Counted from the stretch's first letter, positions 38,923 to 52,600 are shown. The stretch is DNA of 64,000 nucleotides from Vespula vulgaris (GCF_905475345.1 NC_066600.1:3630001-3694000), one strand, 5' to 3'. Made by a program: numbers and translations. Notes: generated from the letters alone by a model not told the origin.

Positions 38923-41900
38923 GCTTTAATTAAATGCCCGTAATTGCGTTTCCCGCTAATTACCGCGACTTCCCCGAGGTGCACGGAACCACGAGGTCGA
39001 AAAAAAAATTAGGGAGCTGAACTTTAGCCGAGGAGTTTCTTTTTTGTTTCGTCTGAAGGTGTTCGAGTACTTCTAGTAGCTTCCAGTTCCATGGTCCAGG
39101 AGGAAAGCTGTCGCTTTGCAAATGATTCGCTTCCTTCGACATTTTCGCACCAAATTGCGACCTTCCAAACAAGAAGGTACTTCATAACTCTCTCTCTCTC
39201 TGTCTCTCTGTCTGTCTTTTCCTTTTTCCACTTCTCTGTAATTTTCTTTTTCTTTTTTTTTAGACAAGGAGTACGATACCAAGCAAAGTCATTCGATGAT
39301 ATCGCTCGTTGGTAAGAGCAATGAAAATCTCGAGGATCCTTTTACAAACTTCGCAACGAATTTTACTAATTATACTTTGCCGGATTCTCTCTGTTCTGAT
39401 ATACCTACTCGTTGATTCTTACACTTCTTTCGTTTTACTCCCTCCCTCTCCCCCTTCGCTCGAAACATTTGATAAAAATAAACATTGCCAAGATTTTCTT
39501 TTTGGGATAAGGAATGGAGGGAAGTGTGCAGTGGGAAGGAGTAAGAGTGGGAAAGAACAAACTTGATCTCGGATATAATTCGACTCTGATTCACTCCTGA
39601 TCGAGAGGAAAAGAAATACCGAAAGTGAGTTTCTTCTGCGCATTTCTCTATTCCGCTCGATACGGAAAAGAAGGGAGAAAGTGGTTAAGAAGAGAGACAC
39701 GCAAGATACCGTGCGGCTTTTGCCCTTTTCATCACTCCGGGGAGCACTCGTTCGAGAAAAGAATCGTCTCTGGGCAGTCCGCGGTGGCACGGACGTTTCA
39801 CGACTTCCCTACTTTTCTCATGCATCCAAGCGTCCCTCTTACTTACTTCCTTCCTTCCTTCCTTTCTTCCTTCCTTCCTTCCTTCCTTCTTTCGTTCGTT
39901 CGTTCGTTCGTTCGTTCGTTCGTTCGTTCGTTCGTTCGTCCCAACCTTACCGAGGATGAATTCACGAGTATCTTTCTCGAGTCAGCCGACCTATTCCCGA
40001 AGGACTCGCAACGGCAGAGTACGCGTAGAGAACTTTCTTTCGAAGTATCTTCGTGATCGCGCCAAGGAGCATTGTCTTTCTCTTCTTACCCTGTCCTCGT
40101 CTCATCCTTCCTATTCCTACGTAGAACGTGATGGTTAATAAAACTTTTTCGAGAGAATTTCGTGCGAAAACGGTCGTACAAGGGAAGGAAGAAAAAGAAT
40201 GAAGAAGAAGAAAAAGAGAGAAAGAGACAGACAGATAGACAGAGAGAGAAACAGGACAAACTATAAAGATATCGAAAAGTACGTGAGACACCGAGCGAAA
40301 AATAAGAATACAAAATTGAGCGAGGAATAAACGAAAGAATCGGACGAGTTCCGACGAGCAACCTCTCCTCCGGTTGGCCTTAACTTAAGCGCTGACGAGC
40401 GTGAGAAATGGCCGGAAACTTGGCTTTAATTGCGGGAAGAGCGACGAACAATGGTGCCGCAATGCGATTTAGCTGAGAGCTTGAAAGAGCGAGGGAACTT
40501 TCCCTCTTCCGCGCTACTTACCACGGTACATCGATGATACCACCACTACTACTACTACTACTGCTGCTACCAGTATCATCGAGTGTGAAAGACAGAGAGA
40601 TAAAGAGATAGCGACTAGTACTATCTTCGATCGACCCAACGATCGTCTCTCCCCTTCCTCTCTCTCTACTCCTTCACCACGCTATCCCCTTCAGTCAACA
40701 AACTTCTTCTTCGTAACCCAGAACGCGTACCATCAAATTGGAACTGTCCTTTCTGTTTTCGATAATATTCTTTCTCTCTCGTTGAACAAAAACGAAATTT
40801 CTTATAGCCACGTCAAAGAGATGTCTCGTTTTCACTCCCCCATTTCCTTGTCCTCTTCGCTCAGCCAAGATTTACGTTCCCGAATCTACTCCCGTGAATC
40901 TACGGATTCGATTACCACGGTATACGATAGCATTCTGATTCGTCTCGGTTTAGACGAGTCTGGTCTAGTCTTTCTCCATTTTTCAAGGCACCCCGATGAA
41001 TCTTAAACATCCCTGAGAGACAGAAGAAACCCGGAGTCCCACTCTCCCACTCCCTCTCCCTCCTACCTCTGTCAAGCTAGCAGTTTTATCGGGAGTCGCT
41101 TCAAAATGATTCATACTTCTTCGTATTCCTCCCTTCGCCGTTTTATCGTTTCCTCTTCCTCCTCTCTTCTTCTTTTTTTTTTTTGTTTCCTTCCTCCCAC
41201 CCCCATCTTCTTCTTTTCTTCCTTTATTTTACACGTATCACTCGATAAATCCTTCAAAAGGATCGTATCCTCTCGTCGTGTTGCAACACTACGAGAGAAA
41301 GTAGAATTATTCTTCAACGATGTTTTCTCCCCTTTTTTTTTCCTTTTCTTTTCTTTTTTATATCGAAGAGAGAGAGAGAGAGAGAGAGGGAACAGGAAGG
41401 GGTTGTATGCAATCTTAAAGATACTTCGAGTAGCGATCGAAGATACCTAACTGGAGTGAGATAGAATTGTGGAAAAGGATAAAACCGGAAGATTTGAAAC
41501 AAGAAAAGAGGAAAAAAAGAAGGAAGAAGAAAAAACAGATAGAGATAGAAAGAGGAACCACCGTTCTCTCTGGCTTGGTTATATATAAGATAATGGTCGT
41601 TCGTTGGATCTTAGGAGGGTAAAACGTACTCTTCAGCGACACCCGAGGGACAGATATATTATTACTAAAGGGTAGGAAATTTAGGAGCCGCGAACCCTCG
41701 ATGAAGTGCAAGAGATCGTGGATATAGAAAGGGTCGGAAGAGACTAAGTCGAGAGAAAAGGAAAGGTGAGAGGATGAAAAGGAGGAGGGAGAAAACGGAG
41801 AAGGGCCTTGCATTAGTGGAGTATGCTGGCCACATTGCTCCTTTGAGACTAGACGTTCGTGGCGAGCCGTTAATGCGTCCGTTCCGGAAATCGATAGAAA

Positions 41901-42860
41901 CGTAAACCGGATGCGCGAAAATTTTGCGATTCTTTCAGGAGAAACAAGTATGTTCGAATTCGTTGTTAATTTTATTCTGACTAATATTCACTCATTCTGT
42001 CTTTCCCATCCTTCTTTATCTCTATCTCTTTCACGATCATGGAACGTTTCGACCAGCTTGAATATCGTTACTTCTGTGAATATCGAGGACAATGTTGCAT
42101 CGGATGAAAGTAAACGAAGTTAAAGTCTAACTCTATAAACCTCTCTCTTTCTCTATCTCTCTCTCTCTCTCTCTCGCTCTCTTTCTCCTACGCAGAGAAT
42201 TTCTATTTCTATTTCAGAGACGCATAGTTCGATTTTAGTTTACGGTATCTCTTTGATTCAACGCGTGTCTCTGTAGAGCGAGAAAAAGCAATAGCGAACG
42301 GGTTACAAATCGACAGGTTGGATTTCATTCGATCGAGGTTTACAGGTTTACATCAACAAACAAAACAGTTTTGATTAGAGGAAGAAAAATATATCCAACA
42401 ACGTGGTTAGGAAAAATTTTTGTTACAATAATTATCTTGGTATAAGTAAATATCGGGAAACAAAATGCGACACAAGCTTAAACACCGAAAAGCCCGGGGA
42501 GCTTACTATCGAGGGTACCGAAAAAAATAAACAAGCATGTGGCAACGTTAGGCAATTCGTTAGCCAGACGCAATATGTTTGGGATATCGACTCTGTGGTG
42601 GTATTTCCGTCTCTCTTTTCCCTGGGGTCACATTTCGGAATGAGTTTCATCGGTCTCGCCGTACCTGATGTAATGCTTTACGTTTTATTTTTAAGTGACG
42701 GGAACAAAATGATCGCTGCCGGCCTAAAGAAAAATACGAAATATTGAACTGATATCCTATCCGTGTACCTGTTTTTACCTGTTGGAAACTTCTTTGGCGT
42801 TCTTTTTCCAAACGTCGAATCGATTCAATCATCATTTTTATTTCAATACGTCTTCTCGGT
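38923..42860. other. Non-coding, repeats and unique islands
   Basis: TTAATTAAATGCCCGTAATTGC followed by GCTAATTACC fills 38926-38965. CT runs lie at 39187-39220, a TTCC/TTCG array at 39842-39938, and GA-rich sequence at 40185-40250. An ACT array is flanked by 10-bp inverted arms at 40531-40582, and a near-perfect palindrome lies at 41270-41297. A 114-codon frame at 42403-42747 begins with GTG and has no recognised homology. Confidence 0.5.
39842..39938. repeat. Compound TTCC then TTCG array
   Basis: About ten TTCC-type units pass directly into about eleven TTCG units. A single C-to-G step relates the two unit types. Confidence 0.9.
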
Positions 42861-42865
42861 ACGTT

Positions 42866-42966
42866 CTACGTTCTACGTTCTACGTTCTATTTTATTTACA
42901 TTTCGTTATGAGTCGTAGTTTCAACGTCTCGTCTCGTCTCGTCTCGTCTCGTCTCGTCTCTCTCTT
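42866..42966. repeat. TACGTTC heptamer repeat followed by a GTCTC pentamer array
   Basis: CTACGTT units occur four times at 42866-42890. About eight TCTCG units lie at 42926-42962. Pentamer and heptamer arrays are rarer here than di- and tetranucleotides. Confidence 0.85.
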
Positions 42967-44415
42967 TCTCTCTCATAGAGAGAAACCATAGACGAGCTGA
43001 AAAGAAAAGAAAAAGAAATGGGGAATCGTATTTATTTCTCTCATTCCCATTTCCGTCGGAAGCAACGTAGAAGACATTATAAGGATTTACCGTGGCTTCT
43101 TCCTCTAGTTCACGACGCATTGTCGCTCTGAACGTACGAAATCGAACGTGCGATCTACTTCCCGAGGACATCTCAATGGACGACGATAGCTGACCACGCG
43201 TGCTATTCTTTCTTTTCGAAGGAGAAGTCTTAGTAGTAAACGAAGAGAAAGAAAAGTGAGGAGAGAGAGAGAGAGAGAAAACGAGAAAAAAAGAAAGAAA
43301 GAAGAGCAGAACGTACAATAGAGAGACTCAAGAATAGCCCTCGTACATATTACATTCGATATGCAGTCGTGTCCAGCGAAACGAAGGAGGTATAAATCAG
43401 AGCACGCTGTGTAATGGTCATCCATGGCCGTAAGGCCGTTGCTGTTCGTGAAAGGAACAGCAATGGAATGGCGACGATGTAGCTTGGATATAGAAAAGAG
43501 ATGAAGAAAAGGAATAATGCAAAAAGAAAAAGTAGAAATGGAAGAACTCGAAGAAGAATAAGAAGAATAAGAAGAAGAAAAAGGAAAGGAGAGTATAGGT
43601 ATCTCTACTCGACGCGTTCGTTTCGAATCTCTGAAAGGGGTGTCGGCCACGCGAGTTTACCACTACTGTTACACTGCTAATCCTCGATAGGACGCGAGTT
43701 GGAAAGGAAAAATCGAAAGAACGTCGCGTATCGACTTTAGCTCGACGTCTAACGACTGCTTAGCCGGCTTCCAACCGAGAGTCTATGAGACGTAACACTG
43801 TACTTAACGATCACTGGATTTCACGCTTTCCACGGTGATCCAGCCACGTATTTACCAGAGAAACTCTGAAATCCGGGATTCGAGAATGGCATTGAGAGTG
43901 AAAATTTTCGGAACGAGAGAGAGAGAGAGAGAGAGAGAGGGTCGAGACGAAACGAGAGAGATGAGAGCAAAACAGGAAAACGCTACGGCGTAAAACTAAA
44001 TCCTCGTTTTTACGAAGGGATCGAGAAATCACGGCTATATGCAACTCGTACTACTGCTTTCTTGCTCGCTTACCCCGAGTAAACCGACGGATTATCGATC
44101 TTCTTTTTCTTTCTTTCTTTCTTTATTTCTTTCTTTTTTTTTCCTTCTTTCTTTCTTCCTTTTTTTTTTTGTCGCGGTAATGAAAAATGTCGCGCGTCGA
44201 GTTTACAGTGCCGAAGCACGTCCGTCTAATTAGGACTAATTAGAAGTTTCGGCGTCGACGCAACGTCGACGAGCGTCGACCGTGTTCCCGATTCCTCTTA
44301 TCCCTCCTCCTTCTCTCGTCCCCTTCTTTCGAGTACCCCTTTCCCGAATTTGCGTTTGCGCGAGGCATTGTCCCGGCAACAGTCTCAGCTTCCACAATGG
44401 CGCGTAACTGTTGAC

Positions 44416-44478
<63 letters not shown>

Positions 44479-46720
44479 AAAAAATGCAATTCCGACACTT
44501 AACCGTTTAATTGCGTCATTCGTCGGGCAAATAACGCGATCACGTGAGTTCGGTACAAAAATTGAAGGAAAAAGAAATAGAAAAGTGAAGAACAAAAAAA
44601 GAGAGAATATTTGAAAAGAAAAAACAAGGGAGATTTCGAAGGAAAAGAAAAAAGAAGGAAAAGAAATGTTACGGCGCGTTCTCCCCACTTTCGTTCCTTC
44701 TTGATTTCTTTTTTCTTCCTTTCTGTTTTTCCTTTTTTGTTTCTTCTCCGTCTTTAGAAGAACAAAATAGCTCATGTGTTCTACAGATTTTTATCATGTA
44801 CCAACAGTTATTATCTACTTTTTTGCATTCATACACGAACGTACGAAGATATATTCGAACGATTAAAATTAAGCGGTATCCATTTTCTTTCCTTTCATCT
44901 GCACGAATAAACTCGTCAGTTGTGGCTATTTGCACGCACGAGAGTAATATTGGATCGCATTATTTACGATGCGGTCTTCCCTCCTTTTGTCGTTCTTTTT
45001 CCAATGAAGATGAGGCTTCGAGTAAGCGCGGTCGAGCAAGAAATAAGAGACGTTCGTGTGTATGTGTGTGTTATAAGATAGATAGATAGAAAGAGAAAGA
45101 GAAAGAGAGAGAGAGAGAGAGAACGATGTAGCGTGAACAGGAGCAAAAAGGGGATCAAGAAAAATATAGTAGAAGGCAAAAAACGAGCGACGGTCAGGGA
45201 ACGACTACCATAAAAGCTTGATTAATTAGCAAAGCCGTGTCGACGAAGCTTTCGTGACGTTACTCCGCCCAGCCGTTACGATCGAATTCCAACATTCCAC
45301 CCCTCGTGGCGTGGACTCTTTAGCGGCCATCCTGAACAAACAAAAACGTTGAAGGAGAAAACACGAAGGAAGAGAAAGGGTAGTGAAAAGAATGGGAGCG
45401 AGAGAGAGAGAGAAAGAAAGAAAGAGGAAGAGAGAGTAGACATCGAAAGAGAATCGTCTTTACGCATTTGGACGAGCATCGATCCTTCTCTCTTTATCTT
45501 TCGTTCTTTCTTCCTTTCTTTTTCGTCGTGAAAAAGAAACCGCACACGTAGCCAAGGAAATCGGGTCACTTTGTCTCCTCGCAACCGAATCAGCGTTTGT
45601 ATTATGCGACTACGTTTGCCTCGTCGACGCCTTATGTAAATGTCGACGGATACGTATGAGGGTACCTTGTCCGTAGGGACGAACGGGCAAATTGAGATTC
45701 ACGCGTCTACCACCTTCCTGCTATCCCCATGGCCGATCGATATTTTCTCTCGTCCGCAGAGCATCCCTTGCTGTAACCTTCGAGTGTCATTACATCGCGA
45801 GTCTCAACGCTCATTCGTCGTAGGGAACGTCCCTGACGAGTCGAACGGATTTCTTTTCCTTTCCTTCTCTACGAATTAGTGCTCCTGTGATATATAGATA
45901 GGTAGCAGATAAATAGATAGATACGTATTTATCTATTTATTTATTGTATTCCGTTCGGAAGATTTCTTCCTCGGATATCTCACGTTAAAACGTACGTTAT
46001 ATCGAAGACAAGTCTTATAACGATGTTCCTTTTTTGTTTATTTCTTCTTTTTATTTTCTTCCTTTACTCTTTTCTATTTCGCTAGCCAGTATCGAACCTC
46101 ATCGAAATATTTTCGATCATTTATTATACAATGGAGAAAGTTTACGCTAACGAACGATGTCTCGTGACGTGTCGTTTCGTCGGATTGCTAAAGGATTAAA
46201 CATAATGTAAGAGAAGGGATATCTCGTTTGCTTAAAGGGTGCGAGATATTCGAGAGCACGTTCGCGTTATGCTCCTAAAGAAATAAGAGATTCTTATACT
46301 CTCTAAGAAACGTTCGTGTAATTGCTTTCGATTGAATCCAATTTGCTGATTAAAATAATCCTGGAACGTACTTGGAATTGCTCTCTCTTTCTCTCGGTCT
46401 TCTTTCTCCAATGGACGATCGGCCAGTACGAACGAAATGAAATGGAAATAGCGTGCCGACGAGAAGAACGCGAGACTCATCAAATCTCCTGCCGTTTTGC
46501 TTTTGACTATACTTTTTTTTCTGTCCGTTTTTTTTTCTTTTTTCCTTTTCTTTCTTTCTTTTTTTTCTTTTCTCTCTCTCTCTCTCTCTCTTCTTTTTAT
46601 TCCTTCCAACACGCTCTCTATGCTCTACTTACCGAGGGATTTACTACTCTTTTTCATTTCTCCGTCGAGCGCTATGCAATTTGATTTAGGACGCTTTTAG
46701 TCTCTACTTTCCAACACCCT

Positions 46721-46760
<40 letters not shown>

Positions 46761-47189
46761 ACTTTTTTTTCTCATCCCGTCGTTGCTCGTCGAGCAACCA
46801 CCCCCCGCTTTCTCCGGAATTTAATAAAAAAAATTAACCGCCCACGTGATCGCAGAGCTACGTACGAGAAAGAAACTTAGTCAAGTCGTTAGGTAGTGCG
46901 AGGCTACAGGGAGAAGAAGGAACGAGAGAGGAAGCGAGAGTAAGCAGTTATTTAGTCGGCGAAGGTAGAGCGCATGGTCGTTCCTAAAAGTTTATAACTT
47001 TATCACAGATATTCCCGAGGACCTAGAAAGAATTTCGTGATGCAGAAGTTTGAACGTCCTCGCACCCGCGAGGCGACCTCCTGAAAACTTCAACTTTCCT
47101 TCCCCACTCTGTTTCTTCGTCTCGTACTATTTCCTAGTCTGTCTTTCCCACTTTCAGTTTCCATTTCTTCTTTCCTATCTACCAATCTT

Positions 47190-47220
<31 letters not shown>

Positions 47221-47231
47221 TTCTTTCTATT

Positions 47232-47262
<31 letters not shown>

Positions 47263-48415
47263 CTCTCCTCTTTCACTCTTTGTACCGCTATCTCGCGAAA
47301 GATATAAAAGTCAAGACTTTTAGCGTACACGACGAAGAGACGACGGAGATCTGAAAAGAGGTGGGGTCGCTCGTTTGCGTGGATCTTGATTTCCTGTCGC
47401 TCTTGAAAATTACTCGCGACGATGAATCCGGATACGAGAGTTCAGGCTCAAAGAATAAATTGAACGCGTCAACTTTCGCGTAACCTGTCTGCGCCATTGC
47501 TGTTTGCGACCAATTAATTCTTGATGGTAGGCGGTGAGCGAACATAAAAATAAATGCGGGCGATGTTGCACCGTAATGTCGTATGCTGTCTGCAATTACT
47601 CGATGGAGCGAGAGAGATAAAAGCGTAAAAATAGGACGAAATTAAAAAAACAGAGAGAGAAAGAAGGAGAGAGAGAGAAACAGAGAGAAATACTGTCAAC
47701 GTTATTGCAGATACATCGTCGGAAATAATTTCGTTTATAACGTGAAATTTATCCCGATTGCGATAGGACAACGGCACAAGAAGGAAGGAAGGAAGAGAGA
47801 GAGAGAGAGAGAGAATCTTGAGTTGCTTCCACGTGAAAGATCCCAAGGGTTTTTCAAAATATATTTTAACGATCATCGTACCAAGTATCTTTTCCGTGTA
47901 CCAAGAAGAAAGTTTGGTGGCACCCTCGAAAAGAGCGTAGAAAAATCTTATCAGTTCGTTCGATATACTCTGGCTTATTTATAACGACTTAACGCTTAAA
48001 TTATGATGGTACTTTTATGATCTCAAAAAGTTACGGTTATATCCAAGTAATCCAGTTTTATTCTTAAAATCGATTTCACGACGAAACCGTTCGCCCTTTA
48101 TAATAGCACATTTCTTTGGATCGTTAACTAATACTTAAAATTCTTACAAACGAATTGCCTGTATTCTCACGAAGAAAGAAGAATTCGCGATTCCGTTCTT
48201 TCAAGGATATTACAGTTTCAACCCGCATTGCATTACAATGCGCCGTAAACGGCGCCTTACACGACGCTTCAAATGTAAGGGGGAAACACGAGCGAGATTA
48301 AAGTGTTCCAAAAGGAGCCCGGAAATCTGGGGATTCACCCGCCAGATCCGTGAATTCACTTACGCGCAATGTCTCGCTATGTATGGAAAGCATAAGCGTT
48401 TATTCTCAAAAAAAA
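42967..48415. other. Non-coding, no gene recognised
   Basis: GA runs at 43258-43280, 43916-43940 and 45100-45122. CT runs at 46570-46592, 46720-46762 and 47188-47260. A unique island at 47440-47620 carries GACCAATTAATTC and CATAAAAATAAATGCGGG. An open frame at 45640-45879 (79 codons) has normal composition but no recognisable domain. Confidence 0.5.
44417..44476. repeat. (GA)n microsatellite, about 29 units
   Basis: An uninterrupted GA run. Confidence 0.95.
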
Positions 48416-48590
48416 AATGAAATAAAATAAAATAAAATAAAATAAAATAAAATAAAATAAAAATAAAAAGAGGAAAGAGAGAAGAAGAAAAGAAGAAAAG
48501 AAAGAGAGAAAGAGAAAGAGGGGAACAAGAAAGAAAGAAAGAAAAAAAATGAAGAGAAAGAAAAAGAAGATCCGATGAAGGAAGAAGATG
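48416..48590. repeat. (AAAAT)n array followed by a polypurine tract
   Basis: About ten AAAAT units (48418-48465), then GA/GAAA-rich purines to about 48590. Confidence 0.9.
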
Positions 48591-50367
48591 GCGAATGAGA
48601 GAGGAAGGAGAGAAAGGGAGAAAAGAGGGACGGAGTTAAAGGAAAATATTTCCGTGAAAAAGAGAGAATTACGGAAGAGAATTTTTGGCGGAGCGCCGAT
48701 TCGAGATATCTCTCAAGATGGACTATGCCTTTCGATCTTAGATTCTCTCGGATCAGAGAAGAGAGAATTCGAGAGTCGCGAGACGGCGACTTGTCCTTCC
48801 AACCGAGAATATTACGGTATTATTGAGAATAATAAATCCCTAGGGATGAGCTGGAAATTAATTGCAGGGGCGATTGCAAGCAATTTACGACACTGATTGC
48901 AGCCGAGATGAGAACCATCTTGGGAAAACCTTTCGGACGATGAAAGAAAAGGTACGGCTCTCCTCTCTTCTCCTTTGAGGCACGGATTTGAATCTACGTT
49001 TTACGGCGCAATTAATTCCCCAAGGAGAGTTGCATTTCTTGCTCCGTCGGGGTAAGGAAAGGGATTTGCGAAGTGGAAGGTACGTGGACTCCCTACGGGA
49101 GTCGAACACCAGAGTAGGAGATGGTAAAGGGGAAAGAGACGAAGAAAGAGGATAGAAAGAAAACGAAGGACCAAGGAGATCGACGGGGAGATGGCAAACC
49201 GTTTCTGCGAGCTAAGGGATACAGGAAGTCTCTGCTCTGGCATTATCGACGACCTCTGCCTTCCAACCCCGTTGAACTTCTCGATTTCTCTCACTCTGTC
49301 GTTTTTTTTTTCATTCTCTCTCTCTTTCTCTTTCTTTACGAATAACGAAAACGAGAAATCTTTAAATCTTTCAAGCGAGGAATTCCGCGATTAATAAAAT
49401 CGCGCGAGAACAACCGGACGACGGAAGGAAGCCGTCGATATTCGAATTTCTCTTTTCGAATTTCAGTCGTGTTTCTTTATTGGGAGATAGGAAACGATCG
49501 AAGAGAATGGATAGTTTTTCTCGTTGTCGTAGTAAACGAGTCCGATTCCAAGCTTTTGGTTCGTTGCTTTATAAATTTTTCCTCGGGATCGTATCGCTTT
49601 ATTCTGTAGAGAAGGAAGAAGAGGTGGAGGAGAAGGAGGAGGAGGAGGAGGCATGTTCGATCTTTTTAAAACGTTACCCATTTTTCTCCTTTGATTTTCT
49701 TGATATACGAAAAGAAGCGCGTAGATTGGGGATTAAAATTGAACGAGTTCGTGGATGGAAGATATTTTTTGGGCTCTCGAAAGGATCGAAGATACGCGAG
49801 AGAGTAATATCGTGTATGCAGATATCAAACTACATTTTCTCTCTTTTCGTTTATGCCTTTCGTGAAAATCGTGTTTGAGAGGGACAAACGTATCGTTGGT
49901 GGCACGGCCACGCCGAGCAAAGGCAGTTCCTATTCGCACGAAGAGAAATGCCGTCGACGGTAGTTGCTTCTACTGACTCGCATGGGAAATTCGATGGGAA
50001 GTCTATCCATGTATATTTGAGGATTGGTAAGGATGTTCTCTTCCTTTGGGGTCGTGAACGCGCAAAAGCACTGGCAAAGCTAGCTTTCTTAGCCTATTCA
50101 GTTTTGACTACGGTCAAAACGTTTTCGCATAGAAGATATGGAAATCCACGATGAACTTCTTCTCTTTCGAGCATCCAGCATCCAGTTACAAGATCGACTA
50201 CATACGTTGTTTGTATAGAGTTCGATTATCTGTCACTCGATACCGTAAATTCTACGTAATCCTCGGAGGTAAGTGAGATCGGGCTTAGGGTCACCGAGGC
50301 TTGGATATCGGCCGATTGATTTCACGATGGGAACTGCTATCGGAATCGAAAGAGGAGAGTAGAAGAA

Positions 50368-50411
<44 letters not shown>

Positions 50412-50606
50412 GATGAAAAAGAAGAAGAGAAGGACGTGCTTCGCGAGTTTTCTTCTTCTACTTCGAAGAAGAGCCGTTCGAAAGTTGGAACGAAACGCCA
50501 GCATTAGAAGGAGTTCGACGAGGCTGAATCGCATATTCCAACGAAGTCTCTCGAGAATACGGCAGACCGGTATAACTTCTTCGTCGTATAACCCGTACTA
50601 CGTACT

Positions 50607-50637
<31 letters not shown>

Positions 50638-50654
50638 ACATCTCTATCTATCTT

Positions 50655-50696
<42 letters not shown>

Positions 50697-50913
50697 AGTC
50701 TATCTCTCTCGTTGAGCATTTCTCACGGAGAAGAGCCGCGAGCGTCAAACTTTCCGCGAATGTGGACTCGTCGATCTCGGTTTGGTTGTTTACACGAATC
50801 TAATTTAATCGAATTCAGTCTAATCCAGTGCGAGGCGCCCTCGAAATTCCAACGTCGATCCTGACGAGACTGCCAACGGTCTTTCTCTTAGCTCGACGTA
50901 GCCTCTCTTCTTC

Positions 50914-50963
<50 letters not shown>

Positions 50964-52600
50964 CCGTTTCCCTTCAATCCTGTCCTTTGGCTCGTTCCAG
51001 CCTCCGTGATTCTCGCCCGTTGCAGCAGTTTGCCGAACAACGAAGATTGGCCGGATCGAGCGAATTCGGAAGCGGCTCGAATTTGCATGTTGTGGACTTA
51101 GGTCCGCGAGATGTTGAACGGAGATGTAAAGAGAGAAGTAAGGGGTTGGAACGTCGTTTAAGCCAAGCCATAGCTTGGTAACGACGAAGGAATAGTACGA
51201 GCTCGATGTTTGGAGGCGCGTGTGTATGTTACTCTCTCTTTCTCTTTCTCTCTCTCTCTCTCTTCTTCTCAACTTCCTTCAAGAGTACGAGAGATAGGTA
51301 GGGAGCAAGAAGGAAGGAACGAAGGAAGGAAGGAAGGAAGGAAGGAAGGAAGGAAGGAAGGAAGAGAGACAGACAGAAAAGGAGAGAAGGGGATAGAGGA
51401 CGGAAGGTTTTCGAGGATGGAACCAGCATCGCTTAAGGGAGGAGACTATAATGGGAAACTTCCCAGTCTCGTCGTTTCGCAGGCGGCCCGCTTTAGAGAC
51501 TTCTACGTACGTATGCATATATATACATTATATATACATATGTTTGTGTGTGTATGTATATGGATATACAGATATACCATAGTCACTACCGACCTTGTTA
51601 CCCTTTCTTATAAACTAGAACTGTAAGGTAGGCTAGTGTTGGTACGTGTGCTCGTGTCACCACAAGAGTTATTCTTGCAATTAGTGACAAATCCCAAGAA
51701 ATATATCTGTTCGATTATAATATTATTAGGAAGGGTCAATAATTTCTTTTGTTTTTTTTTCTTTATTTGTTTGATCTTTCTCTTTCGTTTATGATTATTT
51801 GCAATTTGATTTGCCATAGTTCGCGTCAGAAATCTATCAGTCAAATACGACGGATAATAGTTAGGATCGAACGAACGAAAGCTTCCTCGCGCGAACCGAT
51901 AATTCGATGAGCAAACGCGCCTCGCATAAAGCCTGGGAAAAGGTGGGATAATAGATTTAGTTCGAAGAAAAATGACATTGTTCGACGCGCGCTTTTAGCG
52001 ATGGCGCGATCCTTTGATATGCAAAACATTGGACGAGTCCTCCTACCTCGCGACCCCCGATACGATAACGTCGCATTTCAAACTTCCATTAAGCACTCGG
52101 AAATAATCTTATTATCGAGCTGTCCGATGCGCGTAGTCGACTATCCCTTTTCGAAGGGCCGCCTCGATATCGGGTTTGACGTAACGATAGAATCAAAGAA
52201 AGTACGATTTCTTTTCTGTCGTTCTCTTTGCAATTTTCTTTTTTGTTTTTTCTTTTTTGTTTCTCTTTTTTCTACAAGAAGATCTGGAAAATGGAGAAAT
52301 TTTTTTTTGGTATAAGAGAGAGTGAGAGGTAGAGGTAAAGAGAAGAAGAAGAAGAGAGAGAGAGAGAGAGAGAGAGAAAGCAGTTGCTCAGGTGAGCCGA
52401 CGATTACGTTTCGCAACGAAGCGAAAGACACAGGGTTCTCAGCTGGGTCGCCGCAAAATCCGCTCTTTGTGCAATTATTTATAGTAGATACTTCGAATTA
52501 ATCCCTGGAGCTTTTCTCAGTAGAGTCGGCAAATAAACTGTTTCTGAATCAACGACCAACCAACGGCACCCTCCTGTTCGTTGTCCCCCGTATCTACGTA
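48591..52600. other. Non-coding, repeats and islands
   Basis: GA (50370-50405), CT then CTAT (50606-50706), CT (50917-50960), GAAG (51310-51365) and GA (52350-52378). The unique block 48820-49110 contains GGAAATTAATTGCAGG and a perfect hairpin GACTCCC-TAC-GGGAGTC near 49087. An exon-like segment at 50179-50268 is treated in the findings. Confidence 0.5.

Noticed and set aside
40531..40582. 10-bp inverted arms (TCGATGATAC / GTATCATCGA) around an ACT array, looking like a tiny fold-back element
   Set aside because: Arms of this length at this spacing are expected several times by chance in 64 kb. No target-site duplication is seen.
42403..42747. 114-codon frame with ordinary composition
   Set aside because: It needs a GTG start, shows no recognisable domain, and has no matching splice signals. 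A translated search would decide.
45640..45879. 79-codon frame starting MSTDTYEGTLSVG
   Set aside because: Composition is protein-like, but no family is recognised and the end runs into TTCC-rich sequence.
49085..49110. GACTCCC-TAC-GGGAGTCG, at first glance a tRNA arm
   Set aside because: No acceptor stem, D-arm or anticodon arm at the right spacing on either strand.
49948..50154. 68-codon frame containing an internal TTG|GTAAGG donor-like word
   Set aside because: No homology, and no acceptor or initiator evidence beyond the ATG.
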